From: Tanytarsus gracilentus | Taxonomy: Eukaryota; Arthropoda; Insecta; Diptera; Chironomidae | NCBI GenBank assembly: GCA_038502055.1 | Contig: JAXRKN010000043.1 | Location: 4,092,001-4,156,000 of the forward strand | Reading direction: 5' to 3' | Length of the DNA stretch: 64,000 nt | Shown here: in pieces, positions 1 through 13,666 of the stretch | Position numbering within the stretch: position 1 is the first letter of the stretch | How the letters are laid out: each line of letters opens with the position of its first letter | Position numbers and translations under genes: made by a program | The notes under the pieces: generated by a model | What the model saw: only the letters and a program-made list of their open reading frames with translations | Told to the model about the DNA's origin: nothing | Database searches by the model: none

Positions 1-3000
1 GCACAGAGAGTGACAGAAAAAAAGTTTGTCTCCTTGTTGTTATTTAATTTTTCTCGAGAGTTGAGTGCAAATAACAAAGATATATGGATGTATTTATTTT
101 TGCTGCTTTTATCTCTTTTAGCGCGATTTTTATGATGAAAAAATTTGAAATAATTTTTTTTGGAATTTTTAAATTTTAGTTGGTCATTGAACTAAAAAAA
201 ATTATTAAAAATTTCTCGATTGCGAAAATCGCGCTAATTGCCTCAACCAAGAACCTACTAGAGAATCTTTTCTTTAACTCACTTCTTGGTAAACATTTAA
301 TTTAATTTCGGACTCATTTGTGCGCTTCTTTCTTCATTTCACCCTCAAGTCGTTTGTAGACATCGTCGTCGTTTTGCTAAAAACATTCTCGAAAATCAAA
401 TTTAATTCGGGAGACAATGCGAGAAGGAGCAGAAGAAAGAAGAAGGTTTTTAAACAAAATTAACTTAATGTGCTGCTGATAATGGTGCTGGAATAATATA
501 ATTATGAATTCCATGATGCGATTACGAACATGTGGATTATAGTCGAGGGTGTGCAAAAACCCGCTGTGAATGGAGCGAGAAGAACAAGTTTTTTTTCGGT
601 TGATGCAAGCCTGAATTTTTAACCAGCATGCCATGAACAGAGTGCACCCAGGCAAACGTATTTCGCGATCAAATGTTATGGTGAATGTCTGGCTTAATTC
701 AACTGTATCGTTTTCAATTGTTGATGACTTCTGAAATTCTGCACATCCTCGGACTGTCTATTGTTCACAATTTTATTCTCAGAATATTTCAAATCATCAT
801 TGTTGTTGAGTTGTTCCAGTAGACGATGCAAATGCTAAAAGAGAGACACAGAAGAAGTCACTCGAAATGATTTTGAAGTTTTGGCATTTTTTTACTGTGT
901 AATTTTATAGTCAGACTAAAAGAGGAATAATGACAGCTCTTTTGTGTCTCATGTTCTTTGCTGAAAACTCTTAAAATTTATGACAAAAAAACGATCATGA
1001 TTAAGGGATAGTAAAAAGATTGATTTGTGGGTTTTGGGATGCTTTAATTAATTTAATTGTCATTTTGCAAATTTTCATCAAATTTTGAATTTTATTGAAT
1101 CAATTTAAATTTGACAAAACTCACGCACAAACCCCAAATTGCAAATATTGCTTCCAGTATCATTTTCTTCTAAAAAATTCTCGAGTCCTCACTTTGCAAT
1201 TTAACTTGTACATCTTTTTTTCCTCCCCTCCCCTTTACACAACTTTAACAACTTCTTTTTTCATCTTATTGCTCCCTCAAGCAGAGTACGAAGCTATGCA
1301 AGCATAAATGACTGCAAGTGAAATTCTTTTGCTTTAAGATTATGCCAACGGGTGCAATGAATGCATTAAAAAATATTTCTTTCTAATTTAAGCCATTTTT
1401 GCACACCACAGTTTGAGAGCAAAAAAAGTTTTATTCGCTTTTATTTTTTTCCTTCTTGCATCGTCGGTCCGAGAGTGAGAAAGATTAGAAAAGTTTTTAG
1501 CCCCCGAACATACAAGGAGAGTTAAGTATATGGATAAAAGTACATTACGTCCATGCAGTGGATTTCGAGCAGATTTCTTTAAAGCTTCTTCGAAAATTCA
1601 ACCCGAAAATCCATGAAAGTTTTGTGTCGTGCTTGTGTGCGGTGGCAGAAATAATTTTTATTTCTCTTAAAGTGCACACACAGGAGATGGTTAAAGCTTC
1701 GGTCGTTATGTTTTTGGGGTTTTCTTCTTACAATCTTCACTTTTTGGCTTCCTTGAGCCATTTACTATACACACATACACACATTTCTCTTTTTATATCA
1801 TCACCAGATTGTGTTAAATGCTTTTCCCTCGACTCTTTCTTCCCTCACTTCGATGCTATTGGGAAACGATGTATTTCCTCAACGACGACGACGATGATGT
1901 TCTCTTTTTTTTCGGTAACCTCAAGAAGAAACTATCAAGTGCAATAGAGCTATTTTCAAAAGTGCCATAAATCAGAGCTCGCCTTATAGTTTGCTGCTGT
2001 TGCCACGACTGTGAAAAGTTCCTCGGGTATACATTTATTTGGCTCACACATCTACACAGCTGGCACACATTAGCAGCAATCTGAATGATGAAGGAGAAAA
2101 AATCCCTCCAATTTATTCCGCATGATTGAATGCATTTTGTCGGTAGTGTTGTACGTAAGGTGCAGCAGATTATTCTAATTTCAATCTCCTCCTCTCACTT
2201 TGATATCCAATGATTCTATTTTTAAGAAGACGAGAGAGAAAAAATTTATTGGATTTATGTCTGTGCGGTGTAAAGTGACGCAATGGAAGACTGTGATAAT
2301 TCTGTGGAATTGCTGATGGTGCTTAAGGTGGATTTTTATTAAGGAAAGATTATTGGATTGATTTATAAGTGAATAAAAAGAATCTGAATTTATCAATTTA
2401 AATATTGAACAAATTTACTCTATTGCAAATCGTAACAGATACATAAAAATAATTAATTACAAATTCTACGAACTAATTATGGAAAATTCGCCTTTCCAGG
2501 ACACGCTTATTTTCTAGTCTAATAATAAATAAATTAGTGGAGGCGCAAGGAATGATAATTATAATCATTAAATCCACACACACAATCACATTTTGCATAA
2601 ATTTCTATTCAAGAATTTGTTCCACGTTCATGTCGATTGTAATATGCCGCACACACTTGGTAATTCTCCCATAAGGCATCATTATTGAGCTTTCTTCATA
2701 TTGACAGAGCCAATTAACGTCGCTTCCAATAGTCGACTATTTTTTTTGTTTCGCCCGAATATGCCACTGAGTAGCAAGCTCAATATTGTATGTTGAGAAA
2801 ATCACATACAGCAAAAATAAGCTGCATGAATATTGATTAGCTCTATATAGATTTTTTTTGCTACTTTATTGAAAAGGGAGAAAAATCTTTTAAAAATATG
2901 AATAAGAAAATTCCAACAATTCGGACATGTATGTTCAATCTGTTATTATTATATTCCGAGTGAACATCGACTAGCTATATATGTAGGAAGTTCCACCACA

Positions 3001-3148
3001 AAACTCTCCAATATCACTTCAGAGAGATGAGAAATATAATAATAAATTTCAATGCTGCTTTTGGCTTTGCTGATGCGAGAACTATCTATAACGAGAATAT
3101 GAATATTATTGAGAGAGCAGAACATGATTGAGGAATAATATTAATATT

Positions 3149-3173
3149 CTTCTCTTCTTCTTCTTCTTTTTTT
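3149..3173 (+). repeat. CTT/T-rich microsatellite
   Basis: TCTTCTCTTCTTCTTCTTC followed by a T run. Confidence 0.8.
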
Positions 3174-3255
3174 GCTTCGAGTTTATTTGGAATTATTATT
3201 AAAAGAGACTATGGTGTGGTGTGGTCAGGGAGTGGAAACATATTAAAATTAAAAT

Positions 3256-3340
3256 TTGAATTTTGTCGTAACGCATTTTTAAAATTTAAATTTTTGATAT
3301 GCATTTTGTCGTAACGTATTTTCAAAATTTTAAAATTTTC
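3256..3340 (+). repeat. Imperfect tandem pair, unit about 43 bp
   Basis: TTTTGTCGTAACGCATTTTT near 3261 is repeated as TTTTGTCGTAACGTATTTTC near 3303, each followed by a short A/T-only stretch around AAAATTT. Confidence 0.6.
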
Positions 3341-6320
3341 AACCCTTGCCCTTTCATTCTTTACATTATATCGAGTACATTTATGCATAGTCTATTATAT
3401 GTTTGCTTTAATATCAACCGAAAAAAAAACCGGAACTTGCACAATCTACAGGCGAAGAAAAATATTCAGGAAGATTTGAAAAAAAATATACGGATTGGTT
3501 TTTTCCTTCTTCCCATTTTCTCTCTGAACATTCCAATGTATTCAATATTCCTCACATCCCGATGGATGGCTGCTCAAGATTGTTCATTTCCTCTCACTGA
3601 CATAATAAGAGGAAGAAAAAGTGAAGCAACTCATAAAAATGAGATGATTGAAAAATGGAAAAGTTTTTTATGCTTCTCATTTTCCTTTTTGCTGTTGTCA
3701 GTGATCGATTTTTTCCGAAGACTTTTCCCTCTTCTCACCCTCACTATTGTTGTTGTGTTTTGCAAGGAAGGATTTAGCGAATGAGAGTGAGATGAAAAAG
3801 TGTGACATAATTGAGGTATTATTGGATTGCTCGATACGATGACTACAACTTACTGTCGATCTTTTGAGCTAAATAAGAAAAATTTCATTTCTTCATGTCT
3901 TGAATTTCTTATACGCTTTTGTTACTTCCTTAGGTGAGGAGAGAATAAATTTAGAATAGAGAGATGAAGGAAATTGATGGAGGTGTATTTTGGTAGTTTA
4001 TGCTGGGATTATCATTAAATTACGGGATGTCGCTTTAGATGCAAAAAAAATTTAGCTTTATTGCAGCAATTTGTTGAAGTTTTATGGAATAGATTGGACG
4101 TGAGGTAATTTATAGAAATTTATATCTCAAATTTTTCTCTTTATAAAATATCATTAATAATCCAGAAATTCTTCGAAGCCTCACGGCCTGTCATTAAATC
4201 AACCTCCAATGAGAAAATCATCTCTAACAAGTTATATTGATTCAAACATTATTATTAGTTTCGAAAAAAAAAGTTAAAGAATTATCTTCAACCGCCACAC
4301 AGAACAGCATCAAAAAAATATTTCATCTCCATGTTCATAACAAACGAGAGCAAATCGTAAGAGATTGAAAGAATTCGTTTCGGGTTCATTTCATCAATTC
4401 GAGCACAGCTTTGTCGAATATATAAATCCGATATGTACATTTTTATTTCGCTTCAAGATATTTTTCTTCTTCTTCTTTTTATTTCACTCACTCGAGATTC
4501 TCAACAAACATTATCCGCATCGAATATTGAAAAGAAATTGTGAGGAGAGAAAAAAGAAGAAAGTTCATAAGTTGGAAGATTTTTTGTGTTCGGTCTTTTC
4601 GCGATATCTAAATTGCTTCTAATTGGCGACTCTTTTTCACTTCGCTCTCTGTCTTAATCACCATGTCATTAATGTCTTTAAATTTTTAATTACGGAAACT
4701 CTAGCGGGATATTTAATGAGAAGGGCATTTTTTATGGCGTACAACTCATTTTTTATGCATTTCTAATTGCTCCACTTTGTTCTCTAGAGTTTGCGTAAAA
4801 ATTCTCGCTGTGTGTGATGAGCGAGAGAAAAATGGAATATAAATATGTAAAATCGAGGGTTGAGAACTTTTGAAAATTTAATTTTTAAAAAATTCTCAAA
4901 TTATTTTAAAACATATTTATAAAAATTGCAAAATAGTTAAAAATTTCCACTCCATGTCACACAAATAGAGACAACACCAAATTCACTCCGCACTCCACGC
5001 TTAGATCGTGATGGAGAGTTTTTAGATAGCAAAGAACGAGCGAAATAAAAATGGATGAGAATTAATTAAGAAACGAGCAAGAAGAAACAAGAAATGGCTC
5101 TAGGAAAGCGAATTTAAAAAATCGTAAAAAATATTTTTGAAATAAAAAAAGTCGTGGCGTAAAATAAAAGAGAGAAAAAGTACAAGAATCGTGCTGAAAG
5201 GTCGGACATCATAAAGATATGAAATGAAGATTATAAAACATTCGTGAAGTGATTGTTCAACAAAACCCGGAAATATTATTTATATTCACAAGAAATTATG
5301 CCCCGAGTGAAATGAATTTTGAATTCCCTAAAAAAAAAGTTTAATGAAACATTTTTCCGCTTCTCTGACATTATTGAACAAGCGACAGACAGTATAGATA
5401 TGATATGGAATGCGACAGTTGTCGAATGAAATAATTTTAAATGAATTTATATTGCGATACTTGAACAAGGTGGAGAGCGTGAAACTATAGATTTTTTTTT
5501 TGTTTTAGAGCAGGAAGTTAAATATATGACAATTTTTTTTGTAGCTCAATTTAAAGCAGGAGGTATTTGGAAGTTTTAGGACTTCAGTTCATTGATCTTT
5601 CTATCAAATTAAATAGGAACAACTTCTTTAATCTCTCAAACACACTTCAATTCACATAAAAATTCCATCCATGATTCATTCGAGCGTCGCCATAAATAAT
5701 TCTTTGACTTTTAATTGCGTTTCTGTAATTACCGCACGATCCCTCGCTCTCATTTGAAAAAAACATCAATAATATCCCTCGAAATATGAAAGGAGAAAAA
5801 AGAATGTCGAGCGATAATGGAAGCGAAAAAGTTTATCGATTCAGTGAAGCATTTTGTAAGCGATATGCACCAATAAATGTGCCATCGTCCCCATAAATAA
5901 TCGAAATTCTATTGTTGTTATTGACTATTTACATCACATATATAAATTCGGCATTGCCGCCTTTCTCACACACATTTATTTAATTTTCAGTTGAGAGAAA
6001 AAACTAAAATTAATTTTTCCTCTCACTGCAAATTGATAAATTGCTTTTCTCTCCCATTGTCATTCAACTACTGCCTCTATTTGCATATTTTCTCGATGCG
6101 TCGGAACGTTCTCTTTTGTTTACACATGACTTTTTTCTCGACTGCGCTGGAACCATCCATCATTTGAAGTAAAATTGATTTGAAAATTTAATTATGTGTC
6201 TAGTTAGCATACAAGAAATGTTTAAAGAAAGAGAGGGCGATGTTGACAGGGGAAATTATTAAAAACGCTCGAGGGCATTTGTTTGTAAAATTCTCTTTAA
6301 TTCAATTTTTAAAAATTAAA

Positions 6321-6352
6321 TTTTAATAATTTTTCTTTATTTCTAGGTAAGC
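6321..6352 (+). promoter_or_regulatory. Recursive splice site (ratchet point) 1
   Basis: TTTTAATAAT (branch-like TTAAT) is followed by the pyrimidine tract TTTTCTTTATTTCTAG and directly by GTAAGC. The acceptor AG ends at 6346 and the donor GT starts at 6347, so the exon between them has zero length. This juxtaposed 3' and 5' site is the defining signature of recursive splicing known from long Drosophila introns. It lies in the same orientation as the exons at 54887 and 57038. No coding frame flanks it. Confidence 0.7.
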
Positions 6353-9300
6353 AAAAGTTGACGATGAAAAACTCAGGTTTGAAAAGTTTATTTTAAAATC
6401 GTTAAATTCAAAATGACTTTAAGTCAATATAAAAAATTTTCTCGATCTCCAACAAAACCTTCATCCCACACCTACAACGAGTTTTGAGTTGTTTAGTATC
6501 TCTTTGCTGTTGTTTGTTGATAACAAACGAGACGAAGTCTATTTTCAGCTTTTTCTCTCTCTCGATGAGATCTAATCAATAAATTCTTCTTTTACTCATC
6601 ATCAAAAGTGATGCAAGAAGAAGAGCAGAATAAAATCAATTCATGATTGAAAAGTCGAATAGGCATAAAAATCTAATCTAATGGTGAACAATTCAATCAC
6701 TGAAGAAAGGGAAGTGAAAAGGAAAACGGAGAATTGAAAAATGAGTCGAAATTAATGGCAGAAAATTCAACCGAGACAGACGAAAAAGTTTGTTGGTGAA
6801 AAACAATGGAATGAAAAAATTCTCAGAGTCTTTCTTAATTTCATTAAAATGCAAAAGAATTTTTTTTTCTCTTCGCTGTGGGTGAATTTGTTGATGAAAT
6901 TTGATAAGCGCGACGATGACATTCGGATTGCTTTTGTTAAAGAGGTTGAGAGTGTGGAGAAGAACAAGAAAGCATATGAGATGGATGAGATTAATCAAAA
7001 TGAATAGAACACTTGTATATGCTCGCTCATGTGTAAATATGTACATGTGGAACGCTTTTTTCCACACTTTATAGTTCAACATTTTTCATCGCGCTGCTGT
7101 CTTTTGTTGTCACTCTGAGAAAACGAGAAATGAGTGACAGAAAATAAATTACTTACAATAATTTAATGTTGAAAGATCTTCCCTGAGCATGCGAGGGTTG
7201 AAACTGATGCATTTCAAGCTCCTCATAAATCTATGTAAGTTCACATCAAGGATCTTTCATATGCGAGGGAATTTGGTGCATAATTAACTTAAACAATTGC
7301 ATATGTTAAGAGGAAATATGGGAGTTAAGTCATCAGGGGATTAAGAAGAAATATTTTTACAGTTGAGTTAATTTAAAGAATTAATTATTATAAATATTTT
7401 CTAGTTGAATTTTTATTAATTTTAGAAAAAATTCAAATTTAAAAAAGTCGTTAAATTTTTTTAATTTTTTTAAACTCCAAAAAAACAAATTTTTTTCTCC
7501 ATATGTTTTCTAAAACTTCTCAGCTCATCTCTTAATGCCCTTCACCTCTCCTTAATAAATTTCATTCTTCTTCGTCTCACAGTTTTCTCATGTTCCACGC
7601 TCTACGAACTATGAATCGTGAACTTATTCCATGCATGGTGCAACGAAATGTAATATTATGTGATTAAAGCGGAAACTATTAATAAAACTAATGCAATGCC
7701 ATCGCATCAAGATGCACCCTCGAGATTCTCGTGATTTTTTTAAATGTCATTTTTCTTCTTCACCTTAAAACTCAGTCGAGAAATCTCATGTTAAATATTT
7801 CTATCTCGAAAATATTTTTCGGTGTTGAGTGTCATGCCACCAACAACAAAAAAAAAGTGAAAGAGCCCATGAAAAATTAAATTAATGACTTGCTGCTGTG
7901 TGAATCACATCAGTTAAAAGTTCATGCGATCATGATTATGATGTGGAATAATGACAAAGTCGACAAAACTCAACACAAATTAGGGGCCAATGGGTGGTGA
8001 CGAGTGACCACGGTGTGTGGATGAAAGATTGACATTTTGATGTATTTTAATATTTTTCAATTTTTTCACTCTCACTCTCGGCTGAGGTTAGTATGAGGTC
8101 GGATATTTTAATGCACATAAAGCTCAAATTAAGAGTAATGCACGAATATATTAGAATTCTTCATCGTTTGTGAATGAAAGCCATAAAATCTCTCTTTGTT
8201 CATGATGAAAATTCTTACGCTCGATAAATTTTCGATCTCAAGTAGATTTGTTAAAAAAATTTGGAGTCTTGACTTCATAAGCGAAGTGAGAATGATGAAA
8301 TTCTTCTTTTTATTATTGATGAAAGATTGAGCTCGTAGACATGATTTCTTTAAGAGGCTCAACCGAGGAATTTATTTTAGAGTGAGATTTTTTTTCTGAA
8401 TTACTTCGAGTTCATTTACGATTTGATATGCTCTTTATAATAAAAAGCGATAATAAGAGAGAATCAAATTGGATTTTTTGTGTGTGTCGGGAATTTTTTT
8501 TGAATTTGATGTGGAATTAAATTCTGAGTGTTGCAAGGTTTAAAAATATTTTTTTGACTTAATGAGAACTCAAATATTAAATTTTAATTTAATTTTCTGT
8601 AGCTCCGTTATGCATTTTATTAGTTATATTTTCAACCGTTTAAAAATTAACTTCAACAACTAAAGATTTAATTCTATATAATTTAACAAAAAAATAATAA
8701 TTATTTAATCCAACAAAATATCAACCTCAAACATTAACAATCAACTTCCCTCTTGATGTTTTTTCAAGTAACTCAATTCAGACAAATCTCTCCTAAATTA
8801 CGTAAAATCTCATTATTCCCTTAAATTATTCAGAAAATTGTTGTTTATGACCATTTTAAATGGACATCATGAGCGAGAGCTCCACTTAATAAAAATCACT
8901 TAAGGGCAATATGCGCCTTAATTCAATTAAACGTGATGCTGTTGTTCATCTCTCGTTCCGACTTTTAATGAAATCTTTTGCTGCGATGCAAAGAAGAAAA
9001 CATGGCAATTTACGATATTGTGTCGAGTGAGAAAAGTAAATTGGTTTAATTTGACGATATTACATGAGAGAATTGATAATAATAAGCCGCAGAAGCATCA
9101 GCAGCAGTTGAAACATTTTGCAATTGACTGTAAATTACCTAAAAAATTGTTTTTTTTTCAATTTAGCTGAAAGGTTTTTATGGGCAACATGAATGTGTGT
9201 ATGTATGTGCGGTGAGAGAGAACATTTCGTGGTTATTTGTGCCTCGCTCGCTCGCAGTGCAATAACGTTTGAGGTTTTCTAATTTCAGTGACGATGATCA

Positions 9301-9773
9301 TAGTAAAATTTGCCTACTCTCGCCTCCTCGAAAAATCCATCCATATTGCGGTTAGGCTTTACTGTCAATTCAGCAGGAATACGCACATTTCGAGTGAGAC
9401 AATGTGAAGTGTGTTTGCTTCCCGGGCTACACAAAAATAGCAGCCTTCAAATTTGTCCACTTTCCTTCAATCACAGCTCGGGATTATTGTCTCTCGGACA
9501 CAGATTAGGAGTGATAGAGGAAGAGAGCAATCAATATCCACATGACGCTGCACAAAATTCGAGGGAGAGAGAGGGGAAGAGTAAAATCGTTCAATCTTGT
9601 ATCCACCTACCGAAAAAAAGCATCGCACACACACATTTGATGACAGCAAATATAATTACATACATTTTTTATTGCCTCTGACTGATGTCCACTCTACTTC
9701 GCTTTTTCATTCATCTCTCGATAGGCAAAAAAAGGGAAATAAATGTATTTCTATCGCTTTGTCATGATCCAAT

Positions 9774-9801
9774 ATCATCGTCATCATCATTATTATCATC
9801 G
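9774..9801 (+). repeat. (ATC)n-like microsatellite
   Basis: An imperfect run of ATC/ATT triplets. Confidence 0.7.
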
Positions 9802-10680
9802 TTGGGCAGCTAGTGATGCATTTGATACGCAGGAAAAAAATATTGCATGGGGAGAAAATTTGTCTCTTTAAAAATTTAAGATTTAAAAATTTGTAACGTA
9901 TTTTTAAATTTTAAATTTTTATCTCTGGGTTTCAAAACATTTCCATTGTTTTAGTATTTTCCATAGAATGACCATCGAGATAAGTTTAAAGTTTTAGCCA
10001 TACAAAAATCGATGAATTTTTAATGAATGGCTCAATAGCGAAGTGAGAGAAAAATCGATGTCTATTATCTAGGGGTGGCGAAGCCAAAAATCACGCTACG
10101 TGAATAACAATTAGATTTTTTTTGTTTCATCATCAAAAGTTCATTTACTCTGGTCTCTCTTTCACTCTCGATGTTTACCTCCATGTAATTGTGTTATTTG
10201 TCCGATAAATGGCGCATAATAATTTCGGTTGTATGTGAATGTTTTTTGTGATACCGCAGCACATACTAAATCTATAATGTGGCACGTGAAAAAGGTTAGT
10301 AGGCGAGCGAGTGAATGCTGGGTTGAAAAAAAGTAATTTACAGCGAGAGACAAATTTATTTTAATTACCAAACTTGTATTTTATGCTGCGGCTAGGTTTC
10401 GAGCACTGCGTGCGATCCTTTTGTATAAAAAATTAAAGTTAATTAAAATTTTTTTATGTTCCCATCCTATGCATATACGCAGCATCGCACCACCGATCCG
10501 ACCCTAGAGCGAGGAGTGCGCTAAAAAAATTGTGAAAAGATTTCTTTCTCGGTGTTTGTTTAATTTTTCATGACGGGGTCTCGTAAATCTATGGAAACCG
10601 TCCTATGTAGATGACAGTCGAGGTGGAAAAAGTTAAAAGGATTGCGTGAAAGGGTCGAGGGTTGAAAACAATTTTTTGGC

Positions 10681-10752
10681 TTTTCTTTGTTTACATTTTG
10701 CACGTTTTAAAATATTTTTGTTTTATTTTCTAAAATGTAAACAAAGAGAAAA
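10681..10752. repeat. Inverted repeat able to fold into a hairpin
   Basis: The left arm TTTTCTTTGTTTACATTTT (10681-10699) pairs with AAAATGTAAACAAAG at 10732-10746 plus the following A/G-rich bases, leaving a loop of about 32 nt. The perfect stem is 15 bp, or about 19 with a bulge. Size and shape resemble a small-RNA precursor, but the stem is A/U-rich and no known miRNA is recognised. Each arm contains the forkhead-type core TGTTTAC. Confidence 0.5.
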
Positions 10753-12721
10753 ATTTCCTCCCCTTGAGTTTAAAAATCCTAGAAAATTCCTGAAATTTTA
10801 TGCACATTTTCACACACGCTCATCGTTCACCACCCGTTGATGCGTAAACACACACAAAGAAGCGCAGAAAAAAAATTAAGATGAAATTTTCATTGCTTTG
10901 TGTCGTTAAATTTTTTTATTGCACTCTCGTGGTGATAAAAGTGATGTCATTGCCGTACGCGTTGACATTTGCCGAAAAAATGTAAATAAACGATTACTAA
11001 TAAAAAATTTCTTTATCAGCGCTTCCAGCTGTATGACAGCTTTGTTCGCAAATGAGTTCATTTATGTGTGAAGCAGCGGTAGAGTTATGAGCGACATTTT
11101 GCTGCGTAAATTTATATGGCTTGAATGAAAATTCACTGTTTATGCTAAAAAACCCCTTTGTGGATTGTAAAAAATTCCAAATTTAAGGCTTAATTGATTT
11201 CTAAGGGAATTCTTTGTGAGCAGCTGAATTTTTTATTCATAATGTAAAATATTTCGAAGAAATTTCCTGAAAATGCTTTAAAAATTTAATGCGACGAGCT
11301 TAAAAAGGTATCACATGGTAACACTGTATTATCTCGGTACATCGCAATATTTTGTTGTTTAAGTAAGCAAATCCCGAACACGATTTTGTAGCTGCCGTTG
11401 TCTGTTGCTACAACAAGAGAGGAAAAATATATTAAATTTACTGTAAAGAGCTTGCTTGGTGGTATTACGTGGTTAATGTGTTTGCTATAACAAATATCGG
11501 GTGAAAGAGAGATTTTAGCGCATCTTTTATTTTTTAACATACGATCGCATATTTTAGTCACCATAATTCTTTTTCATATTTTGTGCCTGCACGCGAGTAA
11601 TGAAAAGTGAAAAAAGACGAAATTTACATTATTTGACTTAACGTTATCTCCTCGAGTTTTTATATGAGAGAGCACGGTTGCCAGCAATGCAGAATATTTT
11701 GTTTTATCCGCTGGATTGTGTGTGTGTTTTGTACATACATGAGTGAGGAAGTGTTTACTGGAGTAAAGAGAAGTGTAAGCACTCTCCAGAGCTCAATGAA
11801 TATCGTGGATGGGTTTATTCACGCGGACGAAGAAGCGAGGGAAATTTAGAGCGAAGGAAATGAGTGGGTTTGGGCGTAAGGGGTTGGAAAATGCGGTAAT
11901 TGAGTGAGGAAATGAAAAATGTTTGTTTAACTTTTCAAACATTTCTAGGATGAATTTTCTCATAATTTTTTTTTTTAAATTTGTTTTAAAAAAAGTTTAA
12001 TGGAATTTAAAAAAAAATTTAATCCCTATTCGCTTTTCAAATATTGCATATTTTATATATACCCAAAATGCTTTATTAAATGTTCAACATGCGTCGCTGG
12101 TATTCAAGGCATTTTTTCTGCTGTTAGCAAATATCCGAAACACAACGCAAATAAACTCCTTTTTTATGTTGTTCGCACTCTCCTTATATCCTCGGCTGCA
12201 AACACGCGTTAACTCCCACCATAACAACAGAGAAGAGATGGAAGATAATCAAATCTTGAGAATCATATGATAATAAACACCCCTTGGTGATTGTGTGAAA
12301 GCAACACGGGGAAGATGAAAATGCAGAAAGGCAGTAAAGGATGAAGGAAAATAAATGGGGGAATATGAAATGAATTCCTAAAAATAAAAGACGAAGAAAT
12401 GATTCTTGCTCATTGTTAGTGAGGCCATTAAATTGCATTACTGATGCTTACTGTCATTTTTCATTTCAACAGTAAAAGGAAAATCTCGTCTTTCACATGT
12501 GATGAGGTTTTATTGGAAAATCGTAAAGAAGAGAAAAATTATAGTTCTCTTTTTTATGACGTTGTTAATAATAATTGTAACGATGATAAATGACATTAAA
12601 ACTTTTATGACAAAAAGTGTAAATCTTTAATGATTTTTAATTTAAAATCTGTATGATGTGGAAAAGACTTCCTCATATTTTAAACCTCTTCAAAAAAGTC
12701 AACAAAAAATAAATTTTCCCA

Positions 12722-12751
12722 CTAATTTTCCCCTTTTTTTTGCAGGTAAGA
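12722..12751 (+). promoter_or_regulatory. Recursive splice site (ratchet point) 2
   Basis: CTAAT at 12722-12726 is followed by a nearly pure pyrimidine tract, GCAG ending at 12745, and GTAAGA starting at 12746. Branch point, tract, acceptor and donor all match consensus, making this one of the two best sites in the window. It lies about 6.4 kb downstream of site 1. Confidence 0.8.
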
Positions 12752-13653
12752 CGATTTACTTCCTCTTCCACCTCTAATGTAGTCAAATTGTCATTATGCT
12801 CCAACGCGCATCGCAAATACGTCACATATAATAATCATTACCGCTGCCATCATCAGCATAACAAGCATATACATGCTCGCTGTTGTTGGCAGTGTAAAAT
12901 AGAGCATTTTCATGTGAGTTGTTTAAAATCGATAAGTAATGTTGGGAGCGCGAAAAAAAAACATATTTAGTGTATATGGCGCGATGTTTGTACTTATTTT
13001 TCAACTGACATCCATAAATATTTTATCACCCACCGTGTGTGTGCAAAAGGGCAATAAAAGCAACCCCAAAGAATTTTTGAGTTCGAAATGTTAAAGACAT
13101 AAAAATGAAGAAGGCGAGCAACAACAGTATCAATAATAACTTATGGGTGGTCATAAATAAATTCTTCCTCAACTTTTTCGTGTTGTCAATATTAAAAAAA
13201 AGTGCTTCGATACATAAAGTATATAAGATATGGTGGATAATTTCAAAGGCACTTCTTTTATGTTGTTTAAAACCATTAGAATTGTGTGTATGTGCATTTA
13301 CAACGTGACATTAAACATTCGGAGAAAATATAATGAAATGTTTTTTCATCACGCGAAAGCCGTAAAAAATCGACCCTGACTGGGGTTAAAAAGCTATTTG
13401 GCCTCCAAGAGAAATTAGTTGTCGGGCGCCTTTAAAATATTTATAAATGTGTATGTTTGCTGATAGCTTCCAATTGATTGAGAAAAATTACAAGCTATGG
13501 ACACGAAGAAAGCAACAAATGATTGTTTATGATGGCGAATTTCATGTTATGCGGTTATAAAAAAAATTTGTGCATAAAATTTTCAAAATATGATTTAAAA
13601 AAATATTAAAAAGAAAAATTTCATTGATTACCAACTGCCTGTTTTTTAAAGTT

Positions 13654-13666
13654 AGGATTCGAACCT
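13654..13666 (-). repeat. Box-B-like 13-mer, copy 1
   Basis: AGGATTCGAACCT; its reverse complement AGGTTCGAATCCT contains the tRNA/pol III box B consensus GGTTCGANTCC. No box A or cloverleaf surrounds it. Confidence 0.5.

Larger units (their letters stand above)
1..6346 (+). other. Intron, first visible recursive segment (no gene seen)
   Basis: A+T-rich DNA with no protein-like open frame on either strand. It holds simple CTT/T-rich sequence near 3149-3173 and an imperfect pair of direct repeats at about 3256-3340 built on TTTTGTCGTAACG. There is also a weak acceptor-donor juxtaposition at 3933/3934. The 161-codon frame at 3299-3784 is composed of A/T-rich low-complexity codons and resembles nothing known to me. 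Confidence 0.55.
6347..12745 (+). other. Intron, segment between ratchet points 1 and 2
   Basis: No gene is recognised. The stretch includes an (ATC)n-like microsatellite at 9774-9801, an inverted repeat at 10681-10752, and one copy of the AACGTATTTT word at 9895. The sequence around 9310-9680 is visibly less A/T-biased than its surroundings and keeps an open frame of about 120 codons, but the translation resembles no family and the frame has no ATG start, so I leave it non-coding. Confidence 0.5.

Noticed and set aside
3299..3784. Open frame of 161 codons, + strand
   Set aside because: The translation is F/L/S/K-rich with no family pattern, it overlaps A/T-only tandem sequence, and the sequence lies within the inferred giant intron.
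3921..3941. TTCCTTAG|GTGAGG juxtaposition as a ratchet point
   Set aside because: No CTAAT-like branch point, a mixed pyrimidine tract and a non-GTAAG donor; weaker than the four accepted sites.
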